Shown here in pieces: positions 1 through 7,923 of a stretch of 30,274 bases of DNA. A program made the translations under genes and the position numbers. The notes under the pieces were generated by a model. That model worked only from the letters and a program-made list of their open reading frames with translations, searched no databases and was not told the DNA's origin. The stretch's first letter is position 1, and every line of letters begins with the position of its first letter. Source of the stretch: Caryophanales bacterium UBA4100 (GTDB lineage Bacteria > Bacillota > Bacilli > Paenibacillales > UBA4045); NCBI GenBank assembly GCA_002383285.1, contig DFXU01000054.1, positions 11,238 to 41,511 on the forward strand, written 5' to 3'.

Positions 1-88
1 CCTAGATTATCTGGCTAGACTAGCTGTTATTAGTCTAACCAAGTATGGGGGAGTAGAAACATTACGTATCATATATTGAAGGATAATA

Positions 89-139
89 ACGAATATTCCT
101 ACGAATATTACAAATTGTATCACAATAAAGAGTGTGATA
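89..139. promoter_or_regulatory. Small repeats upstream of the LCP gene
   Basis: The leader of the LCP gene holds a direct repeat ACGAATATT at 89-97 and 101-109 (12-bp period) and an inverted repeat TATCACA/TGTGATA at 118-124 and 133-139. Such elements could bind a regulator, but I do not recognise the motif and cannot place a convincing -35/-10 pair. The rest of positions 1-190 shows nothing else I can name. Confidence 0.25.
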
Positions 140-190
140 GTGTTACTTTTTGTATCATAATGTCGGAATTGTGGAAAAAAGGTGAATGTT

Positions 191-1138
191 ATGAAGCTAT
201 GGATTTCTATACTGGGCTTAGGAATACTTGTTGTTGGTAGCGTGGCAGCATTAGCTATACACTATCTATATGATACAAGTCGTGAATTATCCAACCAAAT
301 CTATGATCCATTACCGATTATCGATTCCGATCAGATGAATACAAGTAGACAGGAGGGTCAGGTCGTGCAGAGTACAGTGCAGTCCATAGAGAATTTGGTG
401 ATGCACCACCAATCATTCACCTTACTTGTTATGGGAGTCGATCGGAGGTCAGGAGATCAAGGACGTACGGATGTATTAATGGTTGCAGCTGTTAATCCTG
501 TTGCTAAATCGACTTGGATGATGAACATTCCACGTGATACACGAACCGCCATATTGGGGGCCAATGTCGATGATAAAATCAATCATGCCTACGCGTATGG
601 CGGAGCAGCGATGACTATTGCATCTGTCGAGCATCTGCTCGGGATACCCGTTGATTATTATATCAAGGTAGATATGGAAGGGTTCCAGCAAATTATTGAT
701 AGTATAGGTGGAATAGAAGTGAATAACACGCTTGATTTCCAATATGAAGGGTATAATTTCCCGCTTGGTGACTTGGATCTTCAAGGTAAAGAGGCGCTTG
801 CATACGTTCGAATGAGGTATGATGATCCGCATGGCGACATCGGACGTAATGAACGCCAGAGGCTGGTTGTTAAAGGGATCATGAACAATCTACTTCATAT
901 TCAGAGTGTATTCAAGCTGAACAAGATTGTTGAAGCTATCGAGCAGCATGTGAAGACAAACCTTACCTTTGAAGAGTGGAAGACTATGAGTGCAGATTAC
1001 CGTGAGGCACTTGAGCGGATCGAAACAGAGAATTTGGATGGGCATGGACAGATCATTGACGGCATATATTATTATATCGTTAGTGATGAGGAGAAGTTAC
1101 GGATTACCGAACAGCTTCGGCTCCATCTTGACGAGTGA
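191..1138 (+). CDS. LCP (LytR-CpsA-Psr) family cell-wall ligase
   Basis: LCP proteins sit in the membrane with an outward catalytic domain and transfer undecaprenyl-linked wall polymers (teichoic acids, capsules) to peptidoglycan. A single N-terminal membrane segment (about residues 4-25) is followed by the LCP domain. Family hallmarks are visible: VMGVDRR, GRTDVLMVAAVNP, NIPRDT near residue 115, and a later RMRYDDPHGDIGRNERQ block with the conserved Asp and Arg residues. At 315 aa it has family length. ATG 191 is chosen because the AAAAAAGGTG ribosome site at 175-184 is well spaced from it; GTG 182 lies inside that site. It precedes a membrane-anchored unknown by 24 bp, probably as one transcript. 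Which polymer it ligates is not shown; the EPS operon 8 kb away is a possible client. Confidence 0.9.
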   Translation: MKLWISILGLGILVVGSVAALAIHYLYDTSRELSNQIYDPLPIIDSDQMNTSRQEGQVVQSTVQSIENLVMHHQSFTLLVMGVDRRSGDQGRTDVLMVAAVNPVAKSTWMMNIPRDTRTAILGANVDDKINHAYAYGGAAMTIASVEHLLGIPVDYYIKVDMEGFQQIIDSIGGIEVNNTLDFQYEGYNFPLGDLDLQGKEALAYVRMRYDDPHGDIGRNERQRLVVKGIMNNLLHIQSVFKLNKIVEAIEQHVKTNLTFEEWKTMSADYREALERIETENLDGHGQIIDGIYYYIVSDEEKLRITEQLRLHLDE

Positions 1139-1162
1139 TGTTCAAGAATGGAGATGGTAGAG

Positions 1163-1651
1163 ATGCAGCGTATTCGTCGTAAGGGTAAACGTTTAATAAC
1201 ACCGTTACAATTGATTATTATCACATTGGCTATCTTCTCCTTCATGCTGTTCTACTATAATGTGATATGGTCAACGGATGGTCATCAAGCCAAGAAATCT
1301 GTCATAGAATTCTTCGAATTAGAGCAGGGCGGTAACTTTGGAAGCTCATGGGAGCTATTCCATTCCAGTATGCACGATAAGTTTAGTAAGGAGGCCTACA
1401 TTCAGAAGAGAGCTCAGGTATTCATGCAGCAGTTAGGGGCAACAACCTTTGAATTCGAGATCAATAAAGTCAAGAATATAGGTACATGGGGAATGTCAGC
1501 AACCTCACCAGCGCTAAGTGATGTTCAACAAATTCATGTGACACAGCATATGCTGACCGTATTCGGAGAGTTAGAGCTGGATCAAGAAATCTTCGTTGTG
1601 GAAGAGAATGGTGAGTGGAAGCTACTGTGGTCTTATCATGAGGATACATAA
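1163..1651 (+). CDS. Membrane-anchored protein of unknown function
   Basis: I do not recognise a named family. The protein begins with a basic cytoplasmic stretch (QRIRRKGKR), one hydrophobic segment at about residues 15-37, and an extracytoplasmic domain of about 120 residues. That domain starts with an Ala/Lys helix leading to VIEFFELEQGG and ends in the strand-like EIFVVEENGEWKLLWSY, a pattern common in NTF2-like or DUF4878-type lipid-anchored domains. This resemblance is by eye only. ATG 1163 is preferred because GGAG at 1150-1153 lies 9 nt upstream; ATG 1148 and 1154 are in-frame alternatives with poorer sites. It follows the LCP gene closely and probably shares its transcript, so a wall-related role is plausible. 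Confidence 0.65.
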   Translation: MQRIRRKGKRLITPLQLIIITLAIFSFMLFYYNVIWSTDGHQAKKSVIEFFELEQGGNFGSSWELFHSSMHDKFSKEAYIQKRAQVFMQQLGATTFEFEINKVKNIGTWGMSATSPALSDVQQIHVTQHMLTVFGELELDQEIFVVEENGEWKLLWSYHEDT

Positions 1652-1675
1652 AGTAACATTTATTTGAAAAAATCA

Positions 1676-1704
1676 TTGACAAGCAAGTGGAAATCGATTA
1701 AATT
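1676..1704 (+). promoter_or_regulatory. SigA-type promoter of the small Cys-rich gene
   Basis: TTGACA at 1676-1681, a 17-bp spacer and TAAATT at 1699-1704 form a good housekeeping promoter, 49 bp upstream of the ATG at 1753. It shows that the small gene has its own transcript start. Confidence 0.6.
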
Positions 1705-1752
1705 TAAAGCGTAAGTTACATAATGTATCCAAATCCGGAGAGGAGTTGCCCT

Positions 1753-1971
1753 ATGACCTTGGAATCTACCTTCTTCTGTGTTGCTTGCAGCTCGGTAGTA
1801 GACAAAGAAAAGGCCGAAGTTATATTTCGGACAGGCTTCTACAAGGTTTCGATGCAACTGGGGATCTGTAAAGAATGTGAGATTGAGGGAAAGCTGCTGC
1901 TCGATGAAACAAGTGTAATGAAGCCTATGGGACAATTAGATGCATATGTAGAGGATCACACGATCTATTAG
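1753..1971 (+). CDS. Small four-cysteine (zinc-ribbon-like) protein
   Basis: This 72-residue protein carries two CxxC knuckles, CVAC near residue 9 and CKEC near residue 39, spaced as in a zinc ribbon or treble-clef fold. It has no signal peptide or membrane segment. ATG 1753 is chosen because the AGGAG site at 1741-1745 is 7 nt away; an upstream in-frame ATG at 1723 would place that site inside the gene. The gene has its own SigA-type promoter and converges on the bactofilin gene 17 bp downstream. Its function is unknown; nucleic acid or protein binding through zinc would be the usual guess. The opposite strand (1660-1935) is also open but has no ribosome site or recognisable product. Confidence 0.6.
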   Translation: MTLESTFFCVACSSVVDKEKAEVIFRTGFYKVSMQLGICKECEIEGKLLLDETSVMKPMGQLDAYVEDHTIY

Positions 1972-1988
1972 CTAACTTACTCAATATA

Positions 1989-2435
1989 CTAAATTGCGGT
2001 AGTTGATCCACTATATGACGAGTTGTAAGCTTGGCCAGGCTTTTCCTTGTCCTTATCCTGCTTATCTGGGGAGATGACCTTGGTCTCCTGCTGCATCTTG
2101 CTCTGACCCTGGAACATTCCACCCTCTGCAATAATAAGCGAATGTGATAAGGTATTGCCGAACAGCTGACCTGTGGCAGTAATTGTAAGTAAGCCTTTCG
2201 TGCTTACGTTACCATGTACCATTCCAGCTATCGTTACATTACGAGCAATGATATTCGACTTCGCATGACCATGCTCTCCAATCGTAACATCACCCACGCA
2301 TTCAATATCTCCTACAATAGTACCTTCAATCCGCAAAGAAGCTTCAGAACGAATTCTACCCTCGAATGTCGAACCTTCTCCAATTAATGTATCTGTTGTA
2401 TTCGGATTAATCTTCGACTTCTTCTTCCCGAACAT
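1989..2435 (-). CDS. Bactofilin (polymer-forming cytoskeletal protein)
   Basis: Bactofilins assemble into membrane-associated filaments without nucleotide and often position wall-modifying enzymes. The 148-residue protein shows the typical layout: a short polar start (MFGKKKSK), the family entry block IGEGSTFEGRIRSEASLRIEGTI broken over the first turns, then a run of short beta-helix repeats with periodic G/V/I and N-S-K turns, and a disordered Lys/Gln/Ser-rich tail. ATG 2435 is preferred over the in-frame ATG at 2471 because GGAG lies 3 nt upstream of 2435, with AGAGG further up, and because family members begin with a short charged stretch like this. It lies 44 bp downstream of the M23 peptidase gene on the same strand, a pairing seen in several bacteria. 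Confidence 0.9.
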   Translation of the reverse strand: MFGKKKSKINPNTTDTLIGEGSTFEGRIRSEASLRIEGTIVGDIECVGDVTIGEHGHAKSNIIARNVTIAGMVHGNVSTKGLLTITATGQLFGNTLSHSLIIAEGGMFQGQSKMQQETKVISPDKQDKDKEKPGQAYNSSYSGSTTAI

Positions 2436-2479
2436 GACTCCACATCCTCTCTTGCTGTTTGCAAGGAACAATTCTACAG

Positions 2480-3481
2480 CTAATCATTTATTAGTCCTAT
2501 GTAGGGCATTGGGTCAATGGCTTTTCCTTTTTGGAGAACCTCATAATGGAGGTGGGGTCCTGTACTTCGACCTGTTGATCCAAGTAGTCCAATGGTCTCC
2601 CCTTGCTTCACATTCTGACCGTCCTTCACTAATATTTTCTTCAAATGAGCATAATGCGTACTTACACCACTAGCGTGCTTAACGGTAATGTTATATCCAT
2701 AGGCTTTGTCATAATTAGCGCTAGTCACAACGCCGTCAGCTGTTGTATATATCGGGTCTGATGAATTACCGGCTATATCAACACCGGCATGAAAGGATGC
2801 ACGTCTACTGAAGGGATCCTTACGATAACCATAGCGTGATGACACTCTAGTGGATACTGTCGGCCATATCGATGGTGTAATTCTCATTAACTGGATATTC
2901 TGCTCGATCAGATCTTTAGTATCCGTAAGAGATAGCTTGAGTGAGCTAATGTCTCCAGTTAAAGTAGTAAGAGTTTGTTCAGTTTCAGATATTAATGCTG
3001 TAATGTCCTCGTTGCTAGCCTCTATGGTAACTCCGCCCATACCTGCATGGACAGACTCATCAGCAAGACTATAAGAAGCAATGCCGACCTTACGAGCATC
3101 GGTATTGACTGAGTTATCTAATGAGATGCTACGAATTTCCTCCTCGAACACCTTAAGCTCCTCTACCTTTAGCTTCATCTCTTCTGTCTGCTCGGAAAGC
3201 TCAACAAGACTATTCTGCAAATCCTCAATCGTTTCTTCCTTATCCGTAAGTGTTCGTTCATAGGTAACCGTCTGAATCTCAAGCTCAGCTGCGATCATCC
3301 TCTTGTCATTGAGTATCTTCATACCCTTTATATTCATGGTTATTGTTATTGTAAGCAGAAGCAAACCGATGACGGTCAGAGCATAGAGCAATATAGCAGA
3401 GAAGCGGAACCGCATCACCTTACTATTCGCATCTGGTATGATTAAGAATGTAAAAGAACGTTTACCAAATTTAATTTTCAT
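2480..3481 (-). CDS. M23 (LytM) family peptidase with coiled coil
   Basis: This is a membrane-anchored peptidoglycan endopeptidase or a LytM-type regulator. A membrane segment at about residues 27-49 is followed by a long Glu/Leu-rich coiled coil (about 60-120), a linker, and a C-terminal M23 domain. The zinc ligands are visible: His231 and Asp235 in FHAGVD, and His312 in HLH, with His279 and His310 as the usual catalytic histidines. All expected residues are present, so it should be an active enzyme rather than a degenerate EnvC/NlpD-type activator. ATG 3481 has AAAGGAG 5 nt upstream. It is transcribed into the bactofilin gene, which suggests the filament localises this hydrolase during growth or sporulation. 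Confidence 0.9.
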   Translation of the reverse strand: MKIKFGKRSFTFLIIPDANSKVMRFRFSAILLYALTVIGLLLLTITITMNIKGMKILNDKRMIAAELEIQTVTYERTLTDKEETIEDLQNSLVELSEQTEEMKLKVEELKVFEEEIRSISLDNSVNTDARKVGIASYSLADESVHAGMGGVTIEASNEDITALISETEQTLTTLTGDISSLKLSLTDTKDLIEQNIQLMRITPSIWPTVSTRVSSRYGYRKDPFSRRASFHAGVDIAGNSSDPIYTTADGVVTSANYDKAYGYNITVKHASGVSTHYAHLKKILVKDGQNVKQGETIGLLGSTGRSTGPHLHYEVLQKGKAIDPMPYIGLIND

Positions 3482-3742
3482 GCATACTCCTTTGATGTCC
3501 TGAGTATATAAATCGACACCTTTCGATATTCGCCATATGTTCTATAAAACCTGCTTTGTGAAGGAAAATAGTTCTAAAGGACCTTTTTACATGCCAAATG
3601 AAATTAAATGAAATAAGTTTTGATCTTTTTGGCCGCAGCAAGGAGGAATTTGTAATATTAAGTCGAAATCAAATTGTATATGCGTATTTACATGTAGCTA
3701 CAGCCTTTAATGGCATGTGTGATAGGAAGGGGAACCAAGTCA
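3482..3742. other. Divergent intergenic region, M23 peptidase / ParM-like
   Basis: These 261 bases separate two divergent genes. They hold a tandem 10-bp repeat (AAATGAAATT then AAATGAAATA, 3596-3615), a small inverted repeat ATCGA/TCGAT (3512-3516 and 3523-3527), and an orphan AAGGAGG at about 3650 that is followed almost at once by a stop codon and so starts no gene. I cannot assign a confident promoter on either strand. No array of iterons that would look like a parC centromere is present. Confidence 0.4.
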
Positions 3743-4834
3743 ATGATGAAGCTGGCAGGTATAGACTTAGGTAATGATACGATCAAAATTGTATTGGACG
3801 GATCCAGAGAACCCATTGTTGTCCCGAATGTAATTGTACCCGGTTATGAACGTATGGTACTTCAAGAGGAAGACGCACCATTGAAAGCCCTAGATGTGAT
3901 TGTACATAGCCCTGCATTAGCGAAAAATAATCAGCGATATTTTGTGGGATTACTTGCAGTTGAGAATGAAGATAATTTAGAGCTAGAAGAGACGGATAAT
4001 AAGGCGATCTCGGATCAATCCTTGGTTGTAGCCATAACTGCACTGGCTATCGCTGGAATTACCAGCAATACATATGGATCGAGCACTATTAGCGGCGTGA
4101 GCGAATTGGAGTATATTATTGGTACAGGATTACCAGTACGTACCTATTCGCGGTTTCATCAAAGATTCGAGGAGCGGCTTGTAGGTGAGCATGAGGTTAC
4201 TTTCTTAACAACTCCTGGACTTAGAGATCGTCGAGTGAAGGTTAGCATTCGGAAAGCAATTATATCTATAGAAGGTGCCGCAGCATTACTGAACATGGCG
4301 ACACATGATAACTTACAAGTGAAGGATGATGAGCTCTATAATGGCTGCATCGGAATTTGTGAGATTGGTGCGCTGACGACTGATTTCCCAGTTGTGAAGC
4401 GTATGGCCATCGACAACCAATTCAGCCATGGCGAGCAGATTGGGATGGCCTCGTATCTCGATTCAATCATGCGGGATGTTGAGGATATGTACGGCTATTC
4501 ATTCCCGAGCCGCGCTAAGCTAGTAGCTAAGATCAAGAACCGCGACTTTACCATCCAACGTCTGGGAGAGGGTCAAGCTGATTTCAAGAGCATTGTAGAC
4601 CATTACTTCTCCCGTGTTGCCCAGCGTATGGTGGACCTGATTAAGAAACGGTGGAAGAAGTTCCCCGACATCCAATGCTTCTACGTGCTTGGTGGAGGTG
4701 CAACTGCGCTTAAGCCATACATAATCGCAGCAGCTGGCTCGATCCGCTTGCGCTTCGTGGACGACAGCGAATTCCAGAACGTTCAGGGCTACCTGAAGCT
4801 TGCCAGACATCGCATAAACCAATCTGTGGAATAG
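3743..4834 (+). CDS. ParM/StbA-like actin-family protein
   Basis: Bacterial actin homologues of this type polymerise with ATP or GTP and, on plasmids, push DNA copies apart. Visible elements of the actin/Hsp70 fold are the phosphate-1 loop AGIDLGNDTIKIV at the N terminus, the phosphate-2 segment ICEIGALTTDF near residue 210, and the adenosine motif VLGGGATAL near residue 318. The phosphate-2 segment has Glu where many actins carry Asp. At 363 aa the length fits. ATG 3743 follows AGGAAGGGGA by 9-10 nt. No ParR-like DNA-binding partner gene is adjacent, so plasmid-type segregation is not supported by context. Chromosomal homologues of unknown role are known in Bacilli. The gene ends at a strong terminator. 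Confidence 0.85.
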   Translation: MMKLAGIDLGNDTIKIVLDGSREPIVVPNVIVPGYERMVLQEEDAPLKALDVIVHSPALAKNNQRYFVGLLAVENEDNLELEETDNKAISDQSLVVAITALAIAGITSNTYGSSTISGVSELEYIIGTGLPVRTYSRFHQRFEERLVGEHEVTFLTTPGLRDRRVKVSIRKAIISIEGAAALLNMATHDNLQVKDDELYNGCIGICEIGALTTDFPVVKRMAIDNQFSHGEQIGMASYLDSIMRDVEDMYGYSFPSRAKLVAKIKNRDFTIQRLGEGQADFKSIVDHYFSRVAQRMVDLIKKRWKKFPDIQCFYVLGGGATALKPYIIAAAGSIRLRFVDDSEFQNVQGYLKLARHRINQSVE

Positions 4835-4851
4835 TACAATTGTTGCTTACA

Positions 4852-5859
4852 TCAAGCCCTCGGGAATGGGGGCTTTTTTAGTTTGGAAAACCAGGAAGAT
4901 AGCTCGATTAGACTGTGTTTAACAGAGTCGTAGCTGAGAAATTGATAATCAATAAAATCCATATAGGTCTTCAAGCTCTTTCCATAATCTTTTTTTATTG
5001 CTCTATATTCCCACCACAGGGTTGATTTCTGAAACGGAAACGGCTTGATATGCGCTAAATGTGGAAATTGCTTATAGACAATAGATAATGTCCGGATGAG
5101 TCTTTTTGAAGTCTTATGTGAAGCTGCATCCTTCAATAAAGCGGTATAATCTATCATATCACCTAGGGTATGTATAAGTTGAATGATATCAATGAAGTAT
5201 TTTAATGAGCCTAAATTATGCCTCCATCCATGAAGACAGATCATGTAGAAGGTATGATAATCCGATAATTCCATTATATGCCTAAATGGTTTGATGGGCT
5301 TCGCTTGATCCCAAAACTCATTAATTTGAAGATTTGATGTGTTGCTTTTTAATAGGTCCCAATGTAGCTCTACCGTTAGTGGGATGTGAGACCCAGGTAA
5401 TGTCTTACTAAAACTACAATGAAAGTGGTCGGGGATAAACGCATGCTCACATGTATAGCCTAATACTTTGACACATTCAATCGATTTTTCTAAGTCAGAC
5501 TTGTGTATCAATATATCAATATCAGAGGTGGGTCTAGCCCCTAAATGACCAAAATACTTTTCAGCGAAGATGGTACCTTTAAGTGGAATAACATCAATTC
5601 CTCGGCTCTCCAAAAGGTTAAGGAGCTGCTCGGTTTGCTTACTAATAAAGATATTGAGGTAAAGTGCTTCCATATAGCTCAACTTCAAGCGTTCTTGAAA
5701 GAAGGATGGAGCTTTAGCGAGCTTTCCCCCTTGCTGTAGCAAATAATAAGCTTGAGCGGATACACCAAAAAACTCAATATCGCCAATGATTTGTTCATAA
5801 AAAATCATATCGGTTGGGAGCATTGCTTGAGGATCATATAATACGGGTATTAAGTCCAT
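4852..5859 (-). CDS. Nucleotidyltransferase-fold protein (NTP_transf_5 type), RiPP operon
   Basis: This 335-residue protein matches the uncharacterised nucleotidyltransferase family often found in lasso and other RiPP operons. The core signature is visible at about residues 115-140: PLKGTIFAEKYF, then ARPTSDIDILI, giving the Ser-Asp-x-Asp metal site. A helical C-terminal half follows with YMICLHGWRHN. ATG 5859 has AGGTGG 8 nt upstream, and the gene overlaps the ABC transporter end by 26 bp, implying translational coupling. It is the last gene of the minus-strand RiPP-like operon. The substrate is unknown; with a kinase in the same operon, nucleotidylation or phosphate modification of the peptide is a natural hypothesis. 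A paralogous family member lies in the lasso operon at 26603-27802. Confidence 0.8.
   Translation of the reverse strand: MDLIPVLYDPQAMLPTDMIFYEQIIGDIEFFGVSAQAYYLLQQGGKLAKAPSFFQERLKLSYMEALYLNIFISKQTEQLLNLLESRGIDVIPLKGTIFAEKYFGHLGARPTSDIDILIHKSDLEKSIECVKVLGYTCEHAFIPDHFHCSFSKTLPGSHIPLTVELHWDLLKSNTSNLQINEFWDQAKPIKPFRHIMELSDYHTFYMICLHGWRHNLGSLKYFIDIIQLIHTLGDMIDYTALLKDAASHKTSKRLIRTLSIVYKQFPHLAHIKPFPFQKSTLWWEYRAIKKDYGKSLKTYMDFIDYQFLSYDSVKHSLIELSSWFSKLKKPPFPRA
4854..4879 (+). terminator. Intrinsic terminator after the ParM-like gene
   Basis: Stem AAGCCCTC (4854-4861) pairs with GGGGGCTT (4868-4875) around a 6-nt loop and runs into TTTTTT. It works for the plus strand only. It overlaps the last codons of the convergent nucleotidyltransferase gene. 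Confidence 0.85.
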
Positions 5860-7645
5860 ACTCTAGACCACCTATTCCTTTCTGCGAAGTATCTTCCATA
5901 TTTCCTAGAGTAGGATGGTTTAGTGTTTGGTATAATCCGCTTCTGTTCATAAGCTCCTCATGGCTACCCATCTGGACAATGTTTCCTTCCTCCATTACGA
6001 TAATCAAATCCGCATGCTGAATCGTCGATAATCGATGAGCGATAACAAGGGTTGTACGATTCCACATTAGCCGATCCAACGCTTCTTTAACATGGAACTC
6101 AGTTTCATTATCCAGGGAGGATGTAGCTTCATCCAACAAGAGAATGGGGGCATTCTTCAGAATTGCTCGTGCAATAGCTACTCGCTGCTTCTGACCAACA
6201 GATAGTAAGACACCTCTTTCACCAATATCTGTGTCGTACCCACATGGGAGTGATTTAATATAATCATGGATATTCGCATGAACCGCGGCTTCGACCATCT
6301 CGTTCTCCGTTATATCAGGGCGTGCATATAATAGGTTTTCCTTTATTGTTCCCGCGAAGAGAAATGTTTCTTGAGGAACATGAGCAATGGCACTTCTTAG
6401 CTCAGAGAGAGGAATTTCGGTAGTTGGAATCCCGTCTATTAGAATCTGGCCAGATTGTGGTGTGTAAAAACCCTGCAGAAGATGAAATAACGTGCTTTTC
6501 CCTGCACCACTGGGACCCACAATAGCGATGACCTTGCAAACAGGGATATCCAAGCTAAAGCGATCGAACACTTTATTATGCTCATCATAGCTAAATGAGA
6601 TGTTGTGGAATTTAATATCTGAAATAGTTTTCTTGGAACGCTTGTAAGAGGGTAAATGAGGCGAATCCGTCGGTTGTTCCAATACGTTAGCAATTCGTTC
6701 CACAGCCGTAATGGATCGTTGAAAGTCCGCCCACTGACCGGCGAGCCCTGTTAATGGATAAATCAAGTGATTGATTAAGGTGACGAAGGTTAATAATTCA
6801 CCAACATTCATAACACCTGTAGAAACATAGTATGCGCCAAGACAAAGGCTCACCAGATAGGTCACTGATCCGGCTAATTGGCCCCCTGAATGAAACAAAC
6901 CGCTAAGCTTTGCATTTTCCAACTCTAGTGCATAGAGCTCTTTGTTCTCAGTAACATACTTCTGGAATAATAAGCTTTCCATAGTAAAGGAGCGAATGAC
7001 TTGAAACCCTTGGAAGGTTTCGCTTAGAAGAGTATTCATTCTACCCCATAAGCTATGAATTTTCTTGCTATTGCGGCGAAGAAGTAAACCAAAAAAACCA
7101 CCACATAATACTGCGACAGGGGCAAAAAGAAGGTTGATTACCGACAATTTCCAATTGATATGTACGAGATAACTTAAAACAACAATGAAGATCATCGGTA
7201 GCCTGATTAGATTGATAAGACTAACCCCTATTACACCATCAATGCTATTCACATCATTATTGAAATGAGATAATAGCTCGCCAGACTGGTGAGCTGAAGC
7301 ACTCTTCATAGGTATGCGTAACACATGCTTCAACAAATGATTCTTAAGGTTTTTCTTTACTCCGTTGATTGCGATAGTACCTAAATAAGTGTTGAAAAAA
7401 TTTGAGGTTATACGAATGAGAACGCATGAAAGACCTAGTGGAACAAGCCACTTCATTGTATAAAAATCACTATGAATAGCTGCTTCAGTAATGTGACCGA
7501 AAAACCAGGCGAAAGCTATTGTTAGGCATATATCAACGAATAATAAGAATATTAACCCCAAATAGGCTTTTTTATATTGATGAATGAAGGGTGCTAGTAA
7601 ATGATATGACTTTTTGAAATCATTGAATCTCATATCATGATTCAT
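5834..7645 (-). CDS. ABC exporter (fused membrane and ATPase domains), RiPP operon
   Basis: This is a half-size exporter of the MsbA/LagD-like class, probably exporting the modified peptide. About 320 residues with six hydrophobic segments precede a complete ATPase domain: Walker A GPSGAGKST (about 377-385), Q-loop VPQE, signature LSVGQ (about 481-485), Walker B LLLDE, and H-loop His537. The signature has Val where LSGGQ is usual. There is no N-terminal C39 peptidase domain, so the leader must be removed by something else. ATG 7645 overlaps the PqqD stop codon in an ATGA junction, which decides the start over an upstream ATG at 7681. It is followed by the nucleotidyltransferase gene. Confidence 0.9.
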   Translation of the reverse strand: MNHDMRFNDFKKSYHLLAPFIHQYKKAYLGLIFLLFVDICLTIAFAWFFGHITEAAIHSDFYTMKWLVPLGLSCVLIRITSNFFNTYLGTIAINGVKKNLKNHLLKHVLRIPMKSASAHQSGELLSHFNNDVNSIDGVIGVSLINLIRLPMIFIVVLSYLVHINWKLSVINLLFAPVAVLCGGFFGLLLRRNSKKIHSLWGRMNTLLSETFQGFQVIRSFTMESLLFQKYVTENKELYALELENAKLSGLFHSGGQLAGSVTYLVSLCLGAYYVSTGVMNVGELLTFVTLINHLIYPLTGLAGQWADFQRSITAVERIANVLEQPTDSPHLPSYKRSKKTISDIKFHNISFSYDEHNKVFDRFSLDIPVCKVIAIVGPSGAGKSTLFHLLQGFYTPQSGQILIDGIPTTEIPLSELRSAIAHVPQETFLFAGTIKENLLYARPDITENEMVEAAVHANIHDYIKSLPCGYDTDIGERGVLLSVGQKQRVAIARAILKNAPILLLDEATSSLDNETEFHVKEALDRLMWNRTTLVIAHRLSTIQHADLIIVMEEGNIVQMGSHEELMNRSGLYQTLNHPTLGNMEDTSQKGIGGLEYGLNTRII

Positions 7646-7923
7646 ATTGCTATCCGAGATCCTTCTTGAATCAGTCCGCAATGAATGAGATCTGATAGGA
7701 AAAACTGAATATCGCTTTTTACATCCTCGTTAAAACGAGGGTATCGCTCCTGAATGGCATGCGTGAGTGACTCGACCGTCTGAGCTTCGCTTAATAGTGA
7801 CCAACAAACCCCGCCAACTTTATTTAACCTAGTAATTGTGAAATGGTCTGAATCCAGAATAATAAGTTCATCATCAAGCTGAGTAACCTCATATGACTTC
7901 GTTTGAATATATGTATTTATCAA
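7642..7923 (-). CDS. PqqD-family RiPP recognition protein (lasso B1-like)
   Basis: PqqD/RRE proteins are small winged-helix domains that bind the leader of a RiPP precursor and present it to modifying enzymes. The 93 residues show the family pattern: an N-terminal strand region with ELIILDSDHFTITRLNKVGGVCWSLL split over two strands, then helices ending in FFLSDLIHCGLI. The start is TTG 7923, overlapping the kinase stop (TTGA), with GGGAG 9 nt upstream. Position between kinase and exporter matches the lasso order K-B1-D. Unlike the operon at 25836, no B2 protease gene follows. Confidence 0.85.
   Translation of the reverse strand: MINTYIQTKSYEVTQLDDELIILDSDHFTITRLNKVGGVCWSLLSEAQTVESLTHAIQERYPRFNEDVKSDIQFFLSDLIHCGLIQEGSRIAI

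Noticed and set aside
1660..1935. 91-codon open frame antisense to the small Cys-rich gene
   Set aside because: It has no ribosome site, no recognisable family, and covers a plus-strand gene with a good promoter, ribosome site and CxxC pairs.
3539..3577. Two GTTCTA half-sites (3539 and 3571) as further SinR-like operators
   Set aside because: Only five to six bases match and neither has an opposite arm; this is expected by chance in AT-rich DNA.
3596..3615. Iteron array or parC centromere for the ParM-like gene
   Set aside because: There are only two 10-bp AT-rich units; known centromeres have longer arrays next to a ParR gene.
5834..7645. C39 peptidase-containing exporter that would cut the orphan leader
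   Set aside because: The protein begins directly with membrane segments; there is no N-terminal Cys-His protease domain and no double-Gly cut site in the precursor leader.
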